Origin: Paracoccaceae bacterium
Lineage (GTDB): Bacteria; Pseudomonadota; Alphaproteobacteria; Rhodobacterales; Rhodobacteraceae
Direction of reading: 5' to 3'
Assembly: GCA_007134805.1 (NCBI GenBank)
Contig: SLKB01000171.1
Span: forward strand, 1 to 5,347
DNA length: 5,347 bases
How positions within the stretch are numbered: position 1 is the stretch's first letter; the number at the start of each line of letters is the position of its first letter. Below the pieces are notes generated by a model. It saw only the letters and a list, made by a program, of their open reading frames with translations. It did no database searches and was not told the DNA's origin. The translations under genes were made by a program, and so were the position numbers. Of the stretch, positions 1 through 4,897 are shown piece by piece.

Positions 1-1352
1 ACATCCATCGCCATCAGCCCGCCCTGCACTTCGGGCACCTGCCGCAGCGACCAGCGGATGAAGCTGTCGTCGCTGTCCGACGTCACGCGGCGCACATAGA
101 CGACATCGCCCGCGCTCATGTTGTCCGACATCGACCCCCGCGCCCAGTCGAGATCCGCGCGCGCGACCACATGCGGGCCGTCCACATCCGTGGCCACATC
201 CTCGATGCCGAGCCGCACCTGATCGGCGCTCGCCTCCAGCACCACGGCCGGATACCAGCGGCTGCCCAATGTGATGTCGCGCGCGACGTCGAGCCGCGCC
301 AGCGCGGCGCGCCAGCTTGCCTCATCGCCGAGCGCGGCCTCATCGATGCGCAGCCCGGTGGTGCGGAACCGCCCCAGATTGCGGTCATAGCGCTCGAGCG
401 CGCGCTGCAGCGCATGGGCTGCGGCCTGCTGCATCTCGGGATCGACCGTCGCGCGGATGCTCAGGCCCCCCGAGAAGAACTCCTCCTCGCCGAAGCTGCC
501 CGACAATTGCCGCCGGATCTCGTCGGTGAAATAGTCGCGCGGCGGCATCGACTGGCGCGACGAGGGGAAATCGCCCGACTGCACCGTGCTCAGCGGTGCG
601 GCGCGCGCCGCGTCATGTTCCTCGCGCGTGATGAAGCCATTGCGCAGCATCTCGCCCAGCACATAGCCGCGCCGCCCCAGCGCACGCTCGCGGTTGCGCA
701 CCGGATGGAAGGTCGAGGGCGCCTGCGGCAGGGCCGCGAGATACGCGATCTCGTGCAGCTCCAGATCGTCGAGCGCCTTGTTGAAATAGGTCTGCGCGGC
801 CGCCGTCACCCCGTAGGAATTCTGCCCCAGGAAGATCTCGTTGAGATACAATTCCAGGATCTGGTCCTTGCTCAGCGTCGCCTCGACGCGCGTGGCCAGG
901 ATCAGCTCGCGGATCTTGCGCTCGCCCGTCCGGTCGCCCGAGAGCAGGAAGTTCTTCATCACCTGCTGCGTGATGGTCGAGGCCCCGCGGACATTCTCGC
1001 CGCGCGAGGCGACAGCCTCATAGCCTGCCGCCGCGATCGCGCGCGCATCAAAGCCGGAATGGGCATAGAAATTGCGGTCCTCGGCGGCGATGAACGCGTT
1101 GCGCACCTGCTCGGGGATATCGTCGATCGGCGTGAAAAGCCGCCGCTCGGTCGCGAATTCATCGATGAGCCGCCCCTCACCCGAATAGATCCGGCTGATC
1201 GTGGGCGGGTCGTAATTGGCCAGCTGCTCATGGCTGGGCAGATCCTGGCCATAATACCAGAACACCCCGCCCACGGCGAGCGCCGCGACGAACAGCAAGG
1301 TAATGGCGAAGCTGAACAGCCCGCCGACGAAGGAGAGAATGGCACGTAGCAC
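1..1352 (-). CDS. mrcA: Penicillin-binding protein 1A, bifunctional class A PBP (C-terminal part beyond the window)
   Basis: Class A PBPs polymerise lipid II into glycan strands and cross-link the stem peptides on the periplasmic face of the inner membrane. 450 complete codons lie in the window. Residues about 4-32 form a single N-terminal transmembrane anchor. The GT51 glycosyltransferase motifs follow in order: EDRNFYAHSGFD at 91-102 (E91 is the expected catalytic glutamate), RGASTITQQVMKNF at 122-135, ERKIRE at 144-149 (E149 is the second conserved acid), and ILELYLNEIFLGQNSYG at 165-181. Residues about 270-440 correspond to the linker/OB-like region of alphaproteobacterial PBP1A. The reading stops at VQGGLMAMD, just where the transpeptidase domain begins, so the SxxK, SxN and KTG motifs are not visible. 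The start is GTG at 1352-1350, with AGGA seven bases upstream, and the protein begins VLRAILSFVGG. It is transcribed in the same direction as the upstream amidase gene but has its own promoter. The reading frame is intact throughout. Confidence 0.96.
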   Translation of the reverse strand, partial: MLRAILSFVGGLFSFAITLLFVAALAVGGVFWYYGQDLPSHEQLANYDPPTISRIYSGEGRLIDEFATERRLFTPIDDIPEQVRNAFIAAEDRNFYAHSGFDARAIAAAGYEAVASRGENVRGASTITQQVMKNFLLSGDRTGERKIRELILATRVEATLSKDQILELYLNEIFLGQNSYGVTAAAQTYFNKALDDLELHEIAYLAALPQAPSTFHPVRNRERALGRRGYVLGEMLRNGFITREEHDAARAAPLSTVQSGDFPSSRQSMPPRDYFTDEIRRQLSGSFGEEEFFSGGLSIRATVDPEMQQAAAHALQRALERYDRNLGRFRTTGLRIDEAALGDEASWRAALARLDVARDITLGSRWYPAVVLEASADQVRLGIEDVATDVDGPHVVARADLDWARGSMSDNMSAGDVVYVRRVTSDSDDSFIRWSLRQVPEVQGGLMAMD

Positions 1353-1359
1353 AACAGGA

Positions 1360-1363
1360 TCCT
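1360..1363 (-). promoter_or_regulatory. Ribosome binding site supporting the GTG start of mrcA
   Basis: AGGA on the minus strand lies seven bases before GTG at 1352-1350. No in-frame ATG gives a protein with the full membrane anchor, so this site decides the start. It overlaps a GGATCC palindrome. Confidence 0.6.
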
Positions 1364-1378
1364 GATCTAGACCCTCCC

Positions 1379-1407
1379 TGTATACGCGCTTTGCGCGCGC
1401 AGGTCAA
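1379..1407 (-). promoter_or_regulatory. Sigma-70-type promoter for mrcA
   Basis: On the minus strand TTGACC (1407-1402) and TATACA (1384-1379) are separated by exactly 17 bases. This is a near-consensus -35 and an acceptable -10. Transcription would begin near 1372, giving a short leader of about 20 bases before the GTG start. The spacer carries a small GCGCGCAAAGCGCG inverted repeat. The spacing, direction and position just upstream of a gene make this the best promoter in the window. It suggests mrcA is transcribed independently of amiC. Confidence 0.72.
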
Positions 1408-1437
1408 AACGCGGGACGCGCCACGCGCGGCGCGCTG

Positions 1438-1466
1438 AAGAAAATTCCGGGCAATGCCCGCCCGGG
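1438..1466 (-). terminator. Rho-independent-like terminator between amiC and mrcA
   Basis: On the minus strand CCGGGC and GCCCGG (1465-1460 with 1452-1447) form a 6-bp GC stem around a 7-base loop. The stem is followed directly by AATTTTCTT (1446-1438), a U-rich run. It ends about 30 bases before the mrcA -35 box, so it would end amiC transcription, or that of a small RNA in the gap, before mrcA starts. The stem is short and the U-run is interrupted, hence moderate confidence. Confidence 0.55.
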
Positions 1467-1683
1467 AAACTGTTCCCGTCCCGCCGTCTGAGCGCCGCAC
1501 TGAGGGCTGCGCCCGACCCTGGCGGGGCGCTTGGCAGGCTGAAGTTACTGCGCTTCATGCCAGCCAAACCCCTCCAACCGCACAGCAATTTGCCACCGGT
1601 GCACTGCGCCCTCCCGAGGGCAAGGTCGGGCGCGGCCCGCGCCGGTCGCCCGGGCCATCACCTGCGATGAGGAACAGTTTTCC
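1465..1683 (-). other. Candidate structured RNA or structured amiC 3' UTR in the amiC-mrcA gap
   Basis: This gap has no supported protein gene but contains nested inverted repeats. The outer pair is 1465-1476 with 1671-1683: GGAAACTGTTCC against GGAACAGTTTTCC, 12 pairs with one bulged base. The inner pair is 1504-1518 with 1624-1638: 15 positions, 14 Watson-Crick. The odd position (1508/1634) is U-G if the plus strand is transcribed and A-C on the minus strand. Inside lie a hairpin at 1531-1567 and a short one at 1608-1621 (GCCCT-CCCG-AGGGC). The terminator at 1466-1438 sits at the minus-strand 3' end and favours minus-strand transcription, while the U-G pair mildly favours plus. I recognise no known RNA family. 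A closing helix, large internal loop and long terminal helix loosely recall 6S RNA, but no 6S sequence motif was identified. Confidence 0.35.
1531..1567. repeat. Inverted repeat / 14-pair hairpin inside the gap
   Basis: Arms 1531-1544 and 1553-1567 pair as TTGGC, GGC and TGAAG blocks against CTTCA, GCC and GCCAA. There is one A-A mismatch (1536/1562), one bulged T (1558) and an 8-base loop. No U-tract follows on either strand, so it does not look like a simple terminator. Confidence 0.6.
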
Positions 1684-1688
1684 GATTT

Positions 1689-1706
1689 CCGCCCTCAGAA
1701 GGGCGG
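1689..1706. repeat. 7-bp hairpin downstream of amiC
   Basis: CCGCCCT (1689-1695) pairs perfectly with AGGGCGG (1700-1706) around the loop CAGA. It lies 66 bases beyond the amiC stop. On the minus strand it is followed by AAATCGGAAAA rather than a U-run, so it is not a typical intrinsic terminator. It could protect the amiC mRNA 3' end. Confidence 0.45.
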
Positions 1707-1771
1707 GTGCGGGCATCTCTCAAGCCCCCGCCACCGCCGCGCCCCGCGCGACATTGTGACCCGCGCGCGCC

Positions 1772-3127
1772 TCAGCGCCGGCGCAGGGCCTGCATCTCGC
1801 GATCCTCGGTCAGCCACTCCTCCAGCGCCTCGGCCAGCACTGCGGCCATCTGCGCCTGCCAGGCAGGGTCGATCAGATCCGCCAGATCGCGCGGCGAGGA
1901 CATGAAGCCCAGCTCGATCAGCACCGAGGGTATGTCAGAGGCGCGCAGCACCGTGAATGCGCCCGACTGCACAGGCCGGCGATGCAGGCGCAGCCCGGCC
2001 TGCCCCACCCCATCGACAAGCGCCTGCGCCAGCGCGCGCGCGCGCGGCGCCGTGTCCTGCCAGGTGACCGACATCAGCACCCGCGCGATCTCGTCTGTGT
2101 TGCGCGTGAGGTCCACCCCCGCGAGAAGATCGGCCCGCGCATGCCGCCCGGCCAGATACTGCGCCGAGGCGTCCGAGGCCTCCTCGGCAAGCGTGTAGAC
2201 CACGGTGCCGCTCGCCATCCCCTCGGGCAGCGCATCGGCATGCAGCGACACCAAAAGATCCGCGCCCGCCACCCGCGCCGCCCGGATCCGCGCATCGAGC
2301 GAGACGAAGACATCCGCCTCGCGGGTCATCGCCACATCGAACTGCCCGCGCGCGTCCAGCTCCGCGCGCAACAGCCGCGCGAAATCAAGCACCAGATCCG
2401 CCTCGCGCACACCGTCGCGCTCGGCGCCGGGATCGATCCCGCCATGTCCCGGGTCCAGCATCACCAGCGGCCGGCGCACGGGCGCCGGGTCGCTTTCCCG
2501 CCGCGCGGGCGCGGGCGGTGCCGCCACCGCAGGCAGCAGGAACGCCGCATCCGACCGCGCGATCAATGCCTGCGCGTCATGCGCGGCGGCCGTGAATTCC
2601 GCAGGCGTGACCGGGGCCAGGCGCAGCGCGATCTCGGCCGCACCCGTCGCAGGGTCGATGCGCTGCTCGGTGCGCACGGGCAGATAGGGGCCGTCCAGAT
2701 CCAGCACCAGCCGCGCCCAGCCATCGGGCAGCTGCCCCATGCGCTGGCCCGCCACCCACGGCACGGGCCCGGGCGCAAACCCCGCCCAGTCCACCCCGTC
2801 CAGATCGAGCACCAGCCGCCGCGGCGCATCGAGCAGGCGCACCCGGTAGGGCACGGCCGCGCTCAGCGCAAGCGTGAGCCCCACAAGCCGGCCCGGCGCA
2901 TCCTCGCGCGCCTCCACGGCCGCGCTGATCGTTGAGGCGCGCGCATCGACGCGCACCGGCTCGGCCCCGGCACCCGCCCCCAGCGTGACGCCCAGCATCA
3001 GCATCAGCGCGGCGATCATCCCCGCCGCGCCCCAGCCTGTTCTTTTCGATGCCTGACGTCGCGCCCTGCTGCCTCGCACGCCTGCCTGCCCTGTCGCTCT
3101 GCCCTGTGGGTCCTGGTCGTGCGGCAC
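1772..3127 (-). CDS. amiC: Periplasmic N-acetylmuramoyl-L-alanine amidase, AmiC type (AMIN + Amidase_3)
   Basis: Zinc amidase that cleaves the bond between N-acetylmuramic acid and L-alanine in peptidoglycan, used in daughter-cell separation and wall turnover. With the GTG start at 3127 it has 451 residues. A hydrophobic signal stretch covers about 37-55, followed by AEPVRV. Residues about 58-170 resemble an AMIN targeting domain (RLVLDLDGVDW at 104-114). A proline/alanine-rich linker follows at about 198-219. The Amidase_3 domain spans about 220-437, with zinc ligands H228 (MLDPGHGG), E242 and H296 (VSLHAD) and catalytic E405 (LIELGFMS), so it should be active. The segment between H296 and E405, around 311-350, is where related AmiB/AmiC enzymes carry an autoinhibitory helix released by an EnvC/NlpD-type activator. 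The start is uncertain: AGG is only two bases before GTG 3127. An in-frame GTG at codon 17, or ATG at codon 37, could be used. The last would remove the basic n-region. It lies upstream of mrcA in the same direction, separated by 419 bases. Confidence 0.95.
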   Translation of the reverse strand: MPHDQDPQGRATGQAGVRGSRARRQASKRTGWGAAGMIAALMLMLGVTLGAGAGAEPVRVDARASTISAAVEAREDAPGRLVGLTLALSAAVPYRVRLLDAPRRLVLDLDGVDWAGFAPGPVPWVAGQRMGQLPDGWARLVLDLDGPYLPVRTEQRIDPATGAAEIALRLAPVTPAEFTAAAHDAQALIARSDAAFLLPAVAAPPAPARRESDPAPVRRPLVMLDPGHGGIDPGAERDGVREADLVLDFARLLRAELDARGQFDVAMTREADVFVSLDARIRAARVAGADLLVSLHADALPEGMASGTVVYTLAEEASDASAQYLAGRHARADLLAGVDLTRNTDEIARVLMSVTWQDTAPRARALAQALVDGVGQAGLRLHRRPVQSGAFTVLRASDIPSVLIELGFMSSPRDLADLIDPAWQAQMAAVLAEALEEWLTEDREMQALRRR

Positions 3128-3140
3128 AACCTACACGGGC

Positions 3141-3176
3141 CGGGCCGCGCGCGAAACCGCTTTCGCGCGCGGCCCG
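3141..3176. repeat. Perfect 16-bp hairpin in the amiC leader
   Basis: Arms 3141-3156 and 3161-3176 are exact reverse complements (CGGGCCGCGCGCGAAA is the left arm) with a 4-base loop. It ends 13 bases before the putative amiC GTG at 3127. No U-tract follows on either strand. In an amiC transcript it would be a very stable structure next to the ribosome-binding region; alternatively it may be a barrier between the two divergent genes. Confidence 0.85.
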
Positions 3177-3216
3177 CGCTCACGATCGCGCGCGCCCGAT
3201 CATGCGCTTGGGCTGC

Positions 3217-3243
3217 GCCTTGCATCACCCGCTCCGGCAAGGC
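3217..3243. repeat. Dyad GCCTTGC-N13-GCAAGGC in the divergent region
   Basis: A perfect 7-bp inverted repeat with a 13-base spacer. It ends exactly where the candidate plus-strand -35 box TTGATT (3244) begins. It could be an operator or an RNA hairpin in the amiC leader; nothing here distinguishes the two. Confidence 0.4.
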
Positions 3244-3274
3244 TTGATTCCCGCGCCGTCGCAGGGTTTATAGG
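3244..3274 (+). promoter_or_regulatory. Weak candidate promoter for the DsbA/ScsC-like gene
   Basis: TTGATT (3244-3249) and TATAGG (3269-3274) are separated by 19 bases, slightly long for sigma-70. Transcription would begin about 60 bases before the ATG at 3342. The overlapping TATAAA read on the minus strand (3272-3267) could be the -10 of an opposing amiC promoter, but I see no matching -35 for it. Confidence 0.3.
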
Positions 3275-3287
3275 GGCAAAACCCTGC
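3261..3287. promoter_or_regulatory. Perfect 9-bp dyad over the candidate -10 boxes (possible operator)
   Basis: GCAGGGTTT (3261-3269) and AAACCCTGC (3279-3287) are exact reverse complements around a 9-base spacer. It lies in the divergent promoter region and covers the only TATA-like sequence there, where a repressor would be expected to bind. It could equally form a hairpin in either leader. Confidence 0.45.
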
Positions 3288-3341
3288 CCCCGTCGGGCGC
3301 GCGCCTGCCCGCATCCCCGACACCACTCACAGGAGCCCGTC

Positions 3342-4163
3342 ATGACCCTTCCCGTAACCGACACTGCGCTGATCGGAACCTGTCTGGCCGCTGCCGCGCT
3401 CGGGCTTATCGTGCTGACCAGTTCCGGCGGGAACGGCAACGCCACCGACACGCCAGAGCCCGACACCGAGACCAGCTCCCTGCCGGCGATCACCCCGGCC
3501 CCGGGGGTCGATCCGGAATTCGGCGCGCAGGTGCGCGACTATCTGCTCGCAAACCCCGAGGTCATCTTCGAGGCCGTCAGCGTCTTCGAGGAACGCACCG
3601 CCGCCGCGCAGGCCGGCATGGACGGCGCGCTGATCGAGGCCAATGCCGCGGCGCTCTTCGAGGACAGCCATTCCTTCGTCAGCGGCAATCCCGAGGGCGA
3701 TATCCGGCTTGTCGAATTCATCGACTACCGCTGCGGCTTCTGCCAGCGCGCGCATGAAGAAATGGCCGAGGTGCTCGAGACCGATGGCGGGATCAGACTG
3801 ATCACCAAGGAATTCCCCATCCTCGGGCCGGATTCGGAAAGTGCGTCGCGCTTTGCAATCTCGGTGCTGCAGATCGGCGGCGACGCGGCCTATGCGCGCG
3901 CGCACTCCGCGCTGATGCGCCACCGCGAGGCGATCACACCCGACTTCCTCGAAACCCTCGCCGCCGATCTGGAACTTGATTTCGACGAGATCGCAGCCCG
4001 GATGGACAGCGACGCCGTCACCGAGATCCTTGCCGAGAACCGCGCGCTGGCCCAGCGGCTGCAGGTCTCGGGCACCCCCACCTATGTGATGGAGACCGAG
4101 CTTATCCGCGGCTTCATCCCGGCCGAGGTGATGCTCGAAATCGCGGCCGATCTGCGCGGCTGA
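3342..4163 (+). CDS. Membrane-anchored DsbA-family thiol-disulfide protein, ScsC/Com1-like
   Basis: Periplasmic thioredoxin-fold protein expected to oxidise, reduce or isomerise disulfides in envelope proteins. 273 residues. One hydrophobic segment lies at about 9-26, followed by a Ser/Gly/Thr/Pro-rich spacer to about 56. Residues about 58-110 (RDYLLANPEVIFEAVSVFEE at 65-84) match the helical N-terminal extension of ScsC/Com1-type proteins, which in ScsC drives oligomerisation. The thioredoxin fold starts near 120. The active site is CGFC (C131, C134, in FIDYRCGFCQRAH), and the conserved cis-proline is P246 in SGTPTYV. Both are present, so it should be redox-active. There is no lipobox cysteine, so anchoring by the N-terminal helix is more likely than lipidation. 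AGGAG at 3331-3335, six bases before the ATG, fixes the start. The first residues before the hydrophobic stretch carry no Lys or Arg, which is unusual for an export signal. It is divergent from amiC and ends at a strong terminator. The oxidase versus isomerase role cannot be decided from sequence. Confidence 0.92.
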   Translation: MTLPVTDTALIGTCLAAAALGLIVLTSSGGNGNATDTPEPDTETSSLPAITPAPGVDPEFGAQVRDYLLANPEVIFEAVSVFEERTAAAQAGMDGALIEANAAALFEDSHSFVSGNPEGDIRLVEFIDYRCGFCQRAHEEMAEVLETDGGIRLITKEFPILGPDSESASRFAISVLQIGGDAAYARAHSALMRHREAITPDFLETLAADLELDFDEIAARMDSDAVTEILAENRALAQRLQVSGTPTYVMETELIRGFIPAEVMLEIAADLRG

Positions 4164-4312
4164 CCGCGCACCTCAAGCTGCGCGTCATCTTCACCAGCGC
4201 CGAGCGTCGCAACCGAACATGGGCTTGCGCGCGCGTCCTCTCGACCGGCCCGGCCGCCCAGGCCCGGGCCGCGCCCGACATGCATTCTCGCGCAGCCTGC
4301 CAGACGCCCCAC
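4164..4312. other. GC-rich spacer with no recognised feature
   Basis: Between the stop of the thiol-protein gene and its terminator lie about 150 bases of GC-rich sequence. I found no ribosome-binding site with a credible reading frame, no promoter and no RNA gene. It would be a long 3' untranslated region of the thiol-protein mRNA. Confidence 0.4.
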
Positions 4313-4339
4313 ACCCGCGCCACGCGCGGGTCATTTTTT
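4313..4339 (+). terminator. Rho-independent terminator of the DsbA/ScsC-like gene
   Basis: ACCCGCGC (4313-4320) and GCGCGGGT (4324-4331) form a perfect 8-bp stem with loop CAC. A run of six T follows at 4334-4339. This is the clearest intrinsic terminator in the window and is oriented for the upstream plus-strand gene. Confidence 0.88.
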
Positions 4340-4377
4340 CGCCCACTGAAACCCTTTTTCGCCTGCTGAAAAAACCC
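4334..4377 (+). repeat. Imperfect tandem repeat, two units of 21 and 23 bases
   Basis: Unit one (4334-4354) reads T6, CGCCCACTGAA, ACCC. Unit two (4355-4377) reads T5, CGCCTGCTGAA, AAAAACCC. They share TTTTTCGCC, CTGAA and ACCC in order. The first overlaps the T-run of the terminator and the second forms the left arm of the following hairpin. Confidence 0.5.
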
Positions 4378-4421
4378 GAGGCCAGTTTCGGGTGGTTTTT
4401 TCATCAGGCGAAATCATTTTT
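4357..4421 (+). terminator. Second long A/T-rich hairpin followed by a T-run
   Basis: Arms 4357-4376 and 4394-4413 pair at 19 of 20 positions; the mismatch is C4366 against T4404. CCCGA/TCGGG can extend the stem near the loop. After the stem comes TCATTTTT (T-run 4417-4421), so it can act as a backup plus-strand terminator. Its A6 and T6 runs inside the stem are unusual. It also stands alone as a possible processed small RNA hairpin. Confidence 0.55.
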
Positions 4422-4438
4422 CAAAACCTGATTTCCGC

Positions 4439-4468
4439 CGCGCAGATACTATATCTTGCATCTGCGCG
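4439..4468. promoter_or_regulatory. Perfect 9-bp dyad upstream of the small exported protein (possible operator)
   Basis: CGCGCAGAT (4439-4447) and ATCTGCGCG (4460-4468) are exact reverse complements with a 12-base spacer. A second small dyad, AGATA-CTA-TATCT (4444-4456), is nested in it. The right arm overlaps the candidate -35 box at 4456-4461, which is a typical repressor position. The arm spacing of 21 bases centre to centre, two DNA turns, suits a dimeric regulator. Confidence 0.45.
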
Positions 4469-4484
4469 CCGTTCATCGCATAAC
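4456..4484 (+). promoter_or_regulatory. Candidate promoter for the small exported protein
   Basis: TTGCAT (4456-4461) and CATAAC (4479-4484) are 17 bases apart, oriented toward the ATG at 4517. Each matches the sigma-70 consensus at four of six positions. Transcription would begin near 4491, giving a leader of about 26 bases. Confidence 0.4.
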
Positions 4485-4506
4485 TGTGCCCAAAACACAT
4501 AACCTT

Positions 4507-4510
4507 GAGG
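4507..4510 (+). promoter_or_regulatory. Ribosome binding site fixing the ATG start at 4517
   Basis: GAGG lies six bases before ATG 4517. An in-frame TTG at 4505 would overlap this site and add four residues before the signal peptide, so ATG 4517 is preferred. Confidence 0.7.
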
Positions 4511-4516
4511 CACAGC

Positions 4517-4861
4517 ATGAGACATCTTTTGAAACCTTCCGCCCTCGCGGCAGCCTTCGCCCTCCTCGCGCCCCTGCCAGCCCTCGCCGGCCCGACCCTC
4601 GGCATCGGTGTCAGCTTCGCTTTCGGCGGCGGCACAAGTGTCGATACAGGCGCCGGGCTGCGGATCTTCTCGTCCGACCGGCGCGACCGTTTTGCCGGCA
4701 CTGTCGGGCTCGATTACATGTTCACGTCGCGCAATATCCGGCCGACCCTGGGGCTCGCCTATATCGGCGGGCAGCTCTATGTCGGTGCCGATGTGGGCTT
4801 CGATGCGCTGCGCGCCGCACCCGATATCGGCGCCAGCGTCGGCTATGTGAACAGCCGCTAA
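4517..4861 (+). CDS. Small exported protein of unknown function, beta-rich, possibly outer-membrane associated
   Basis: 114 residues, about 90 after processing. A clear Sec signal peptide is visible: MRHLLK basic start, hydrophobic core at about 8-19, and PALA-G cleavage site after A24. The mature part is rich in Gly and alternating hydrophobic residues (GIGVSFAF, GTVGLDYMF, PTLGLAYIGG, LYVGADVGF, IGASVGY). Two short turn or loop segments are charged or polar (SSDRRDRF and SRNIRP). This looks like five or so amphipathic beta strands with turns, as in a small or partial outer-membrane barrel. It has no cysteine. It also lacks the terminal aromatic residue usual for BAM-inserted porins; it ends GYVNSR. 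I do not recognise a named family. It is monocistronic, between a terminator and a convergent gene, with its own promoter and dyad. A periplasmic or surface accessory role is possible but unproven. Confidence 0.8.
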   Translation: MRHLLKPSALAAAFALLAPLPALAGPTLGIGVSFAFGGGTSVDTGAGLRIFSSDRRDRFAGTVGLDYMFTSRNIRPTLGLAYIGGQLYVGADVGFDALRAAPDIGASVGYVNSR

Positions 4862-4897
4862 GCTTCTGCTTTCAAAGCACTTCCTGGCCTGCAGGGG

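Noticed and set aside
171..1349. 392-codon open frame on the plus strand
   Set aside because: It lies wholly antisense to mrcA, whose frame carries all GT51 motifs. The translation is Arg/Ala/His-rich with no domain, as expected from GC-rich antisense sequence.
1367..1588. 73-codon open frame on the minus strand in the same gap
   Set aside because: It runs through the terminator hairpin and the mrcA promoter, with no recognisable protein features.
1465..1683. RNase P RNA, tmRNA, SRP RNA or tRNA in the gap
   Set aside because: None of the conserved sequences of these RNAs as I know them was found on either strand, and no cloverleaf could be drawn.
1701..1730. Possible minus-strand promoter (TTGAGA, 17 bases, TTCTGA) for an RNA in the gap
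   Set aside because: The -10 hexamer matches the consensus poorly and the 7-bp hairpin lies over it.
1454..1759. 101-codon open frame on the plus strand in the amiC-mrcA gap
   Set aside because: No ribosome-binding site, Pro/Ala/Arg-rich with no domain or signal peptide. The inverted repeats explain this region better.
1982..2935. 317-codon open frame on the plus strand
   Set aside because: Antisense to the amidase gene, with low-complexity Arg/His/Gln composition and no motif.
4867..4879. TGCTT-TCA-AAGCA palindrome between the convergent genes, as a bidirectional terminator
   Set aside because: The stem is only 5 bp, mostly weak pairs, with no adequate T-run on either side. Convergent genes may share it, but I cannot support the call.
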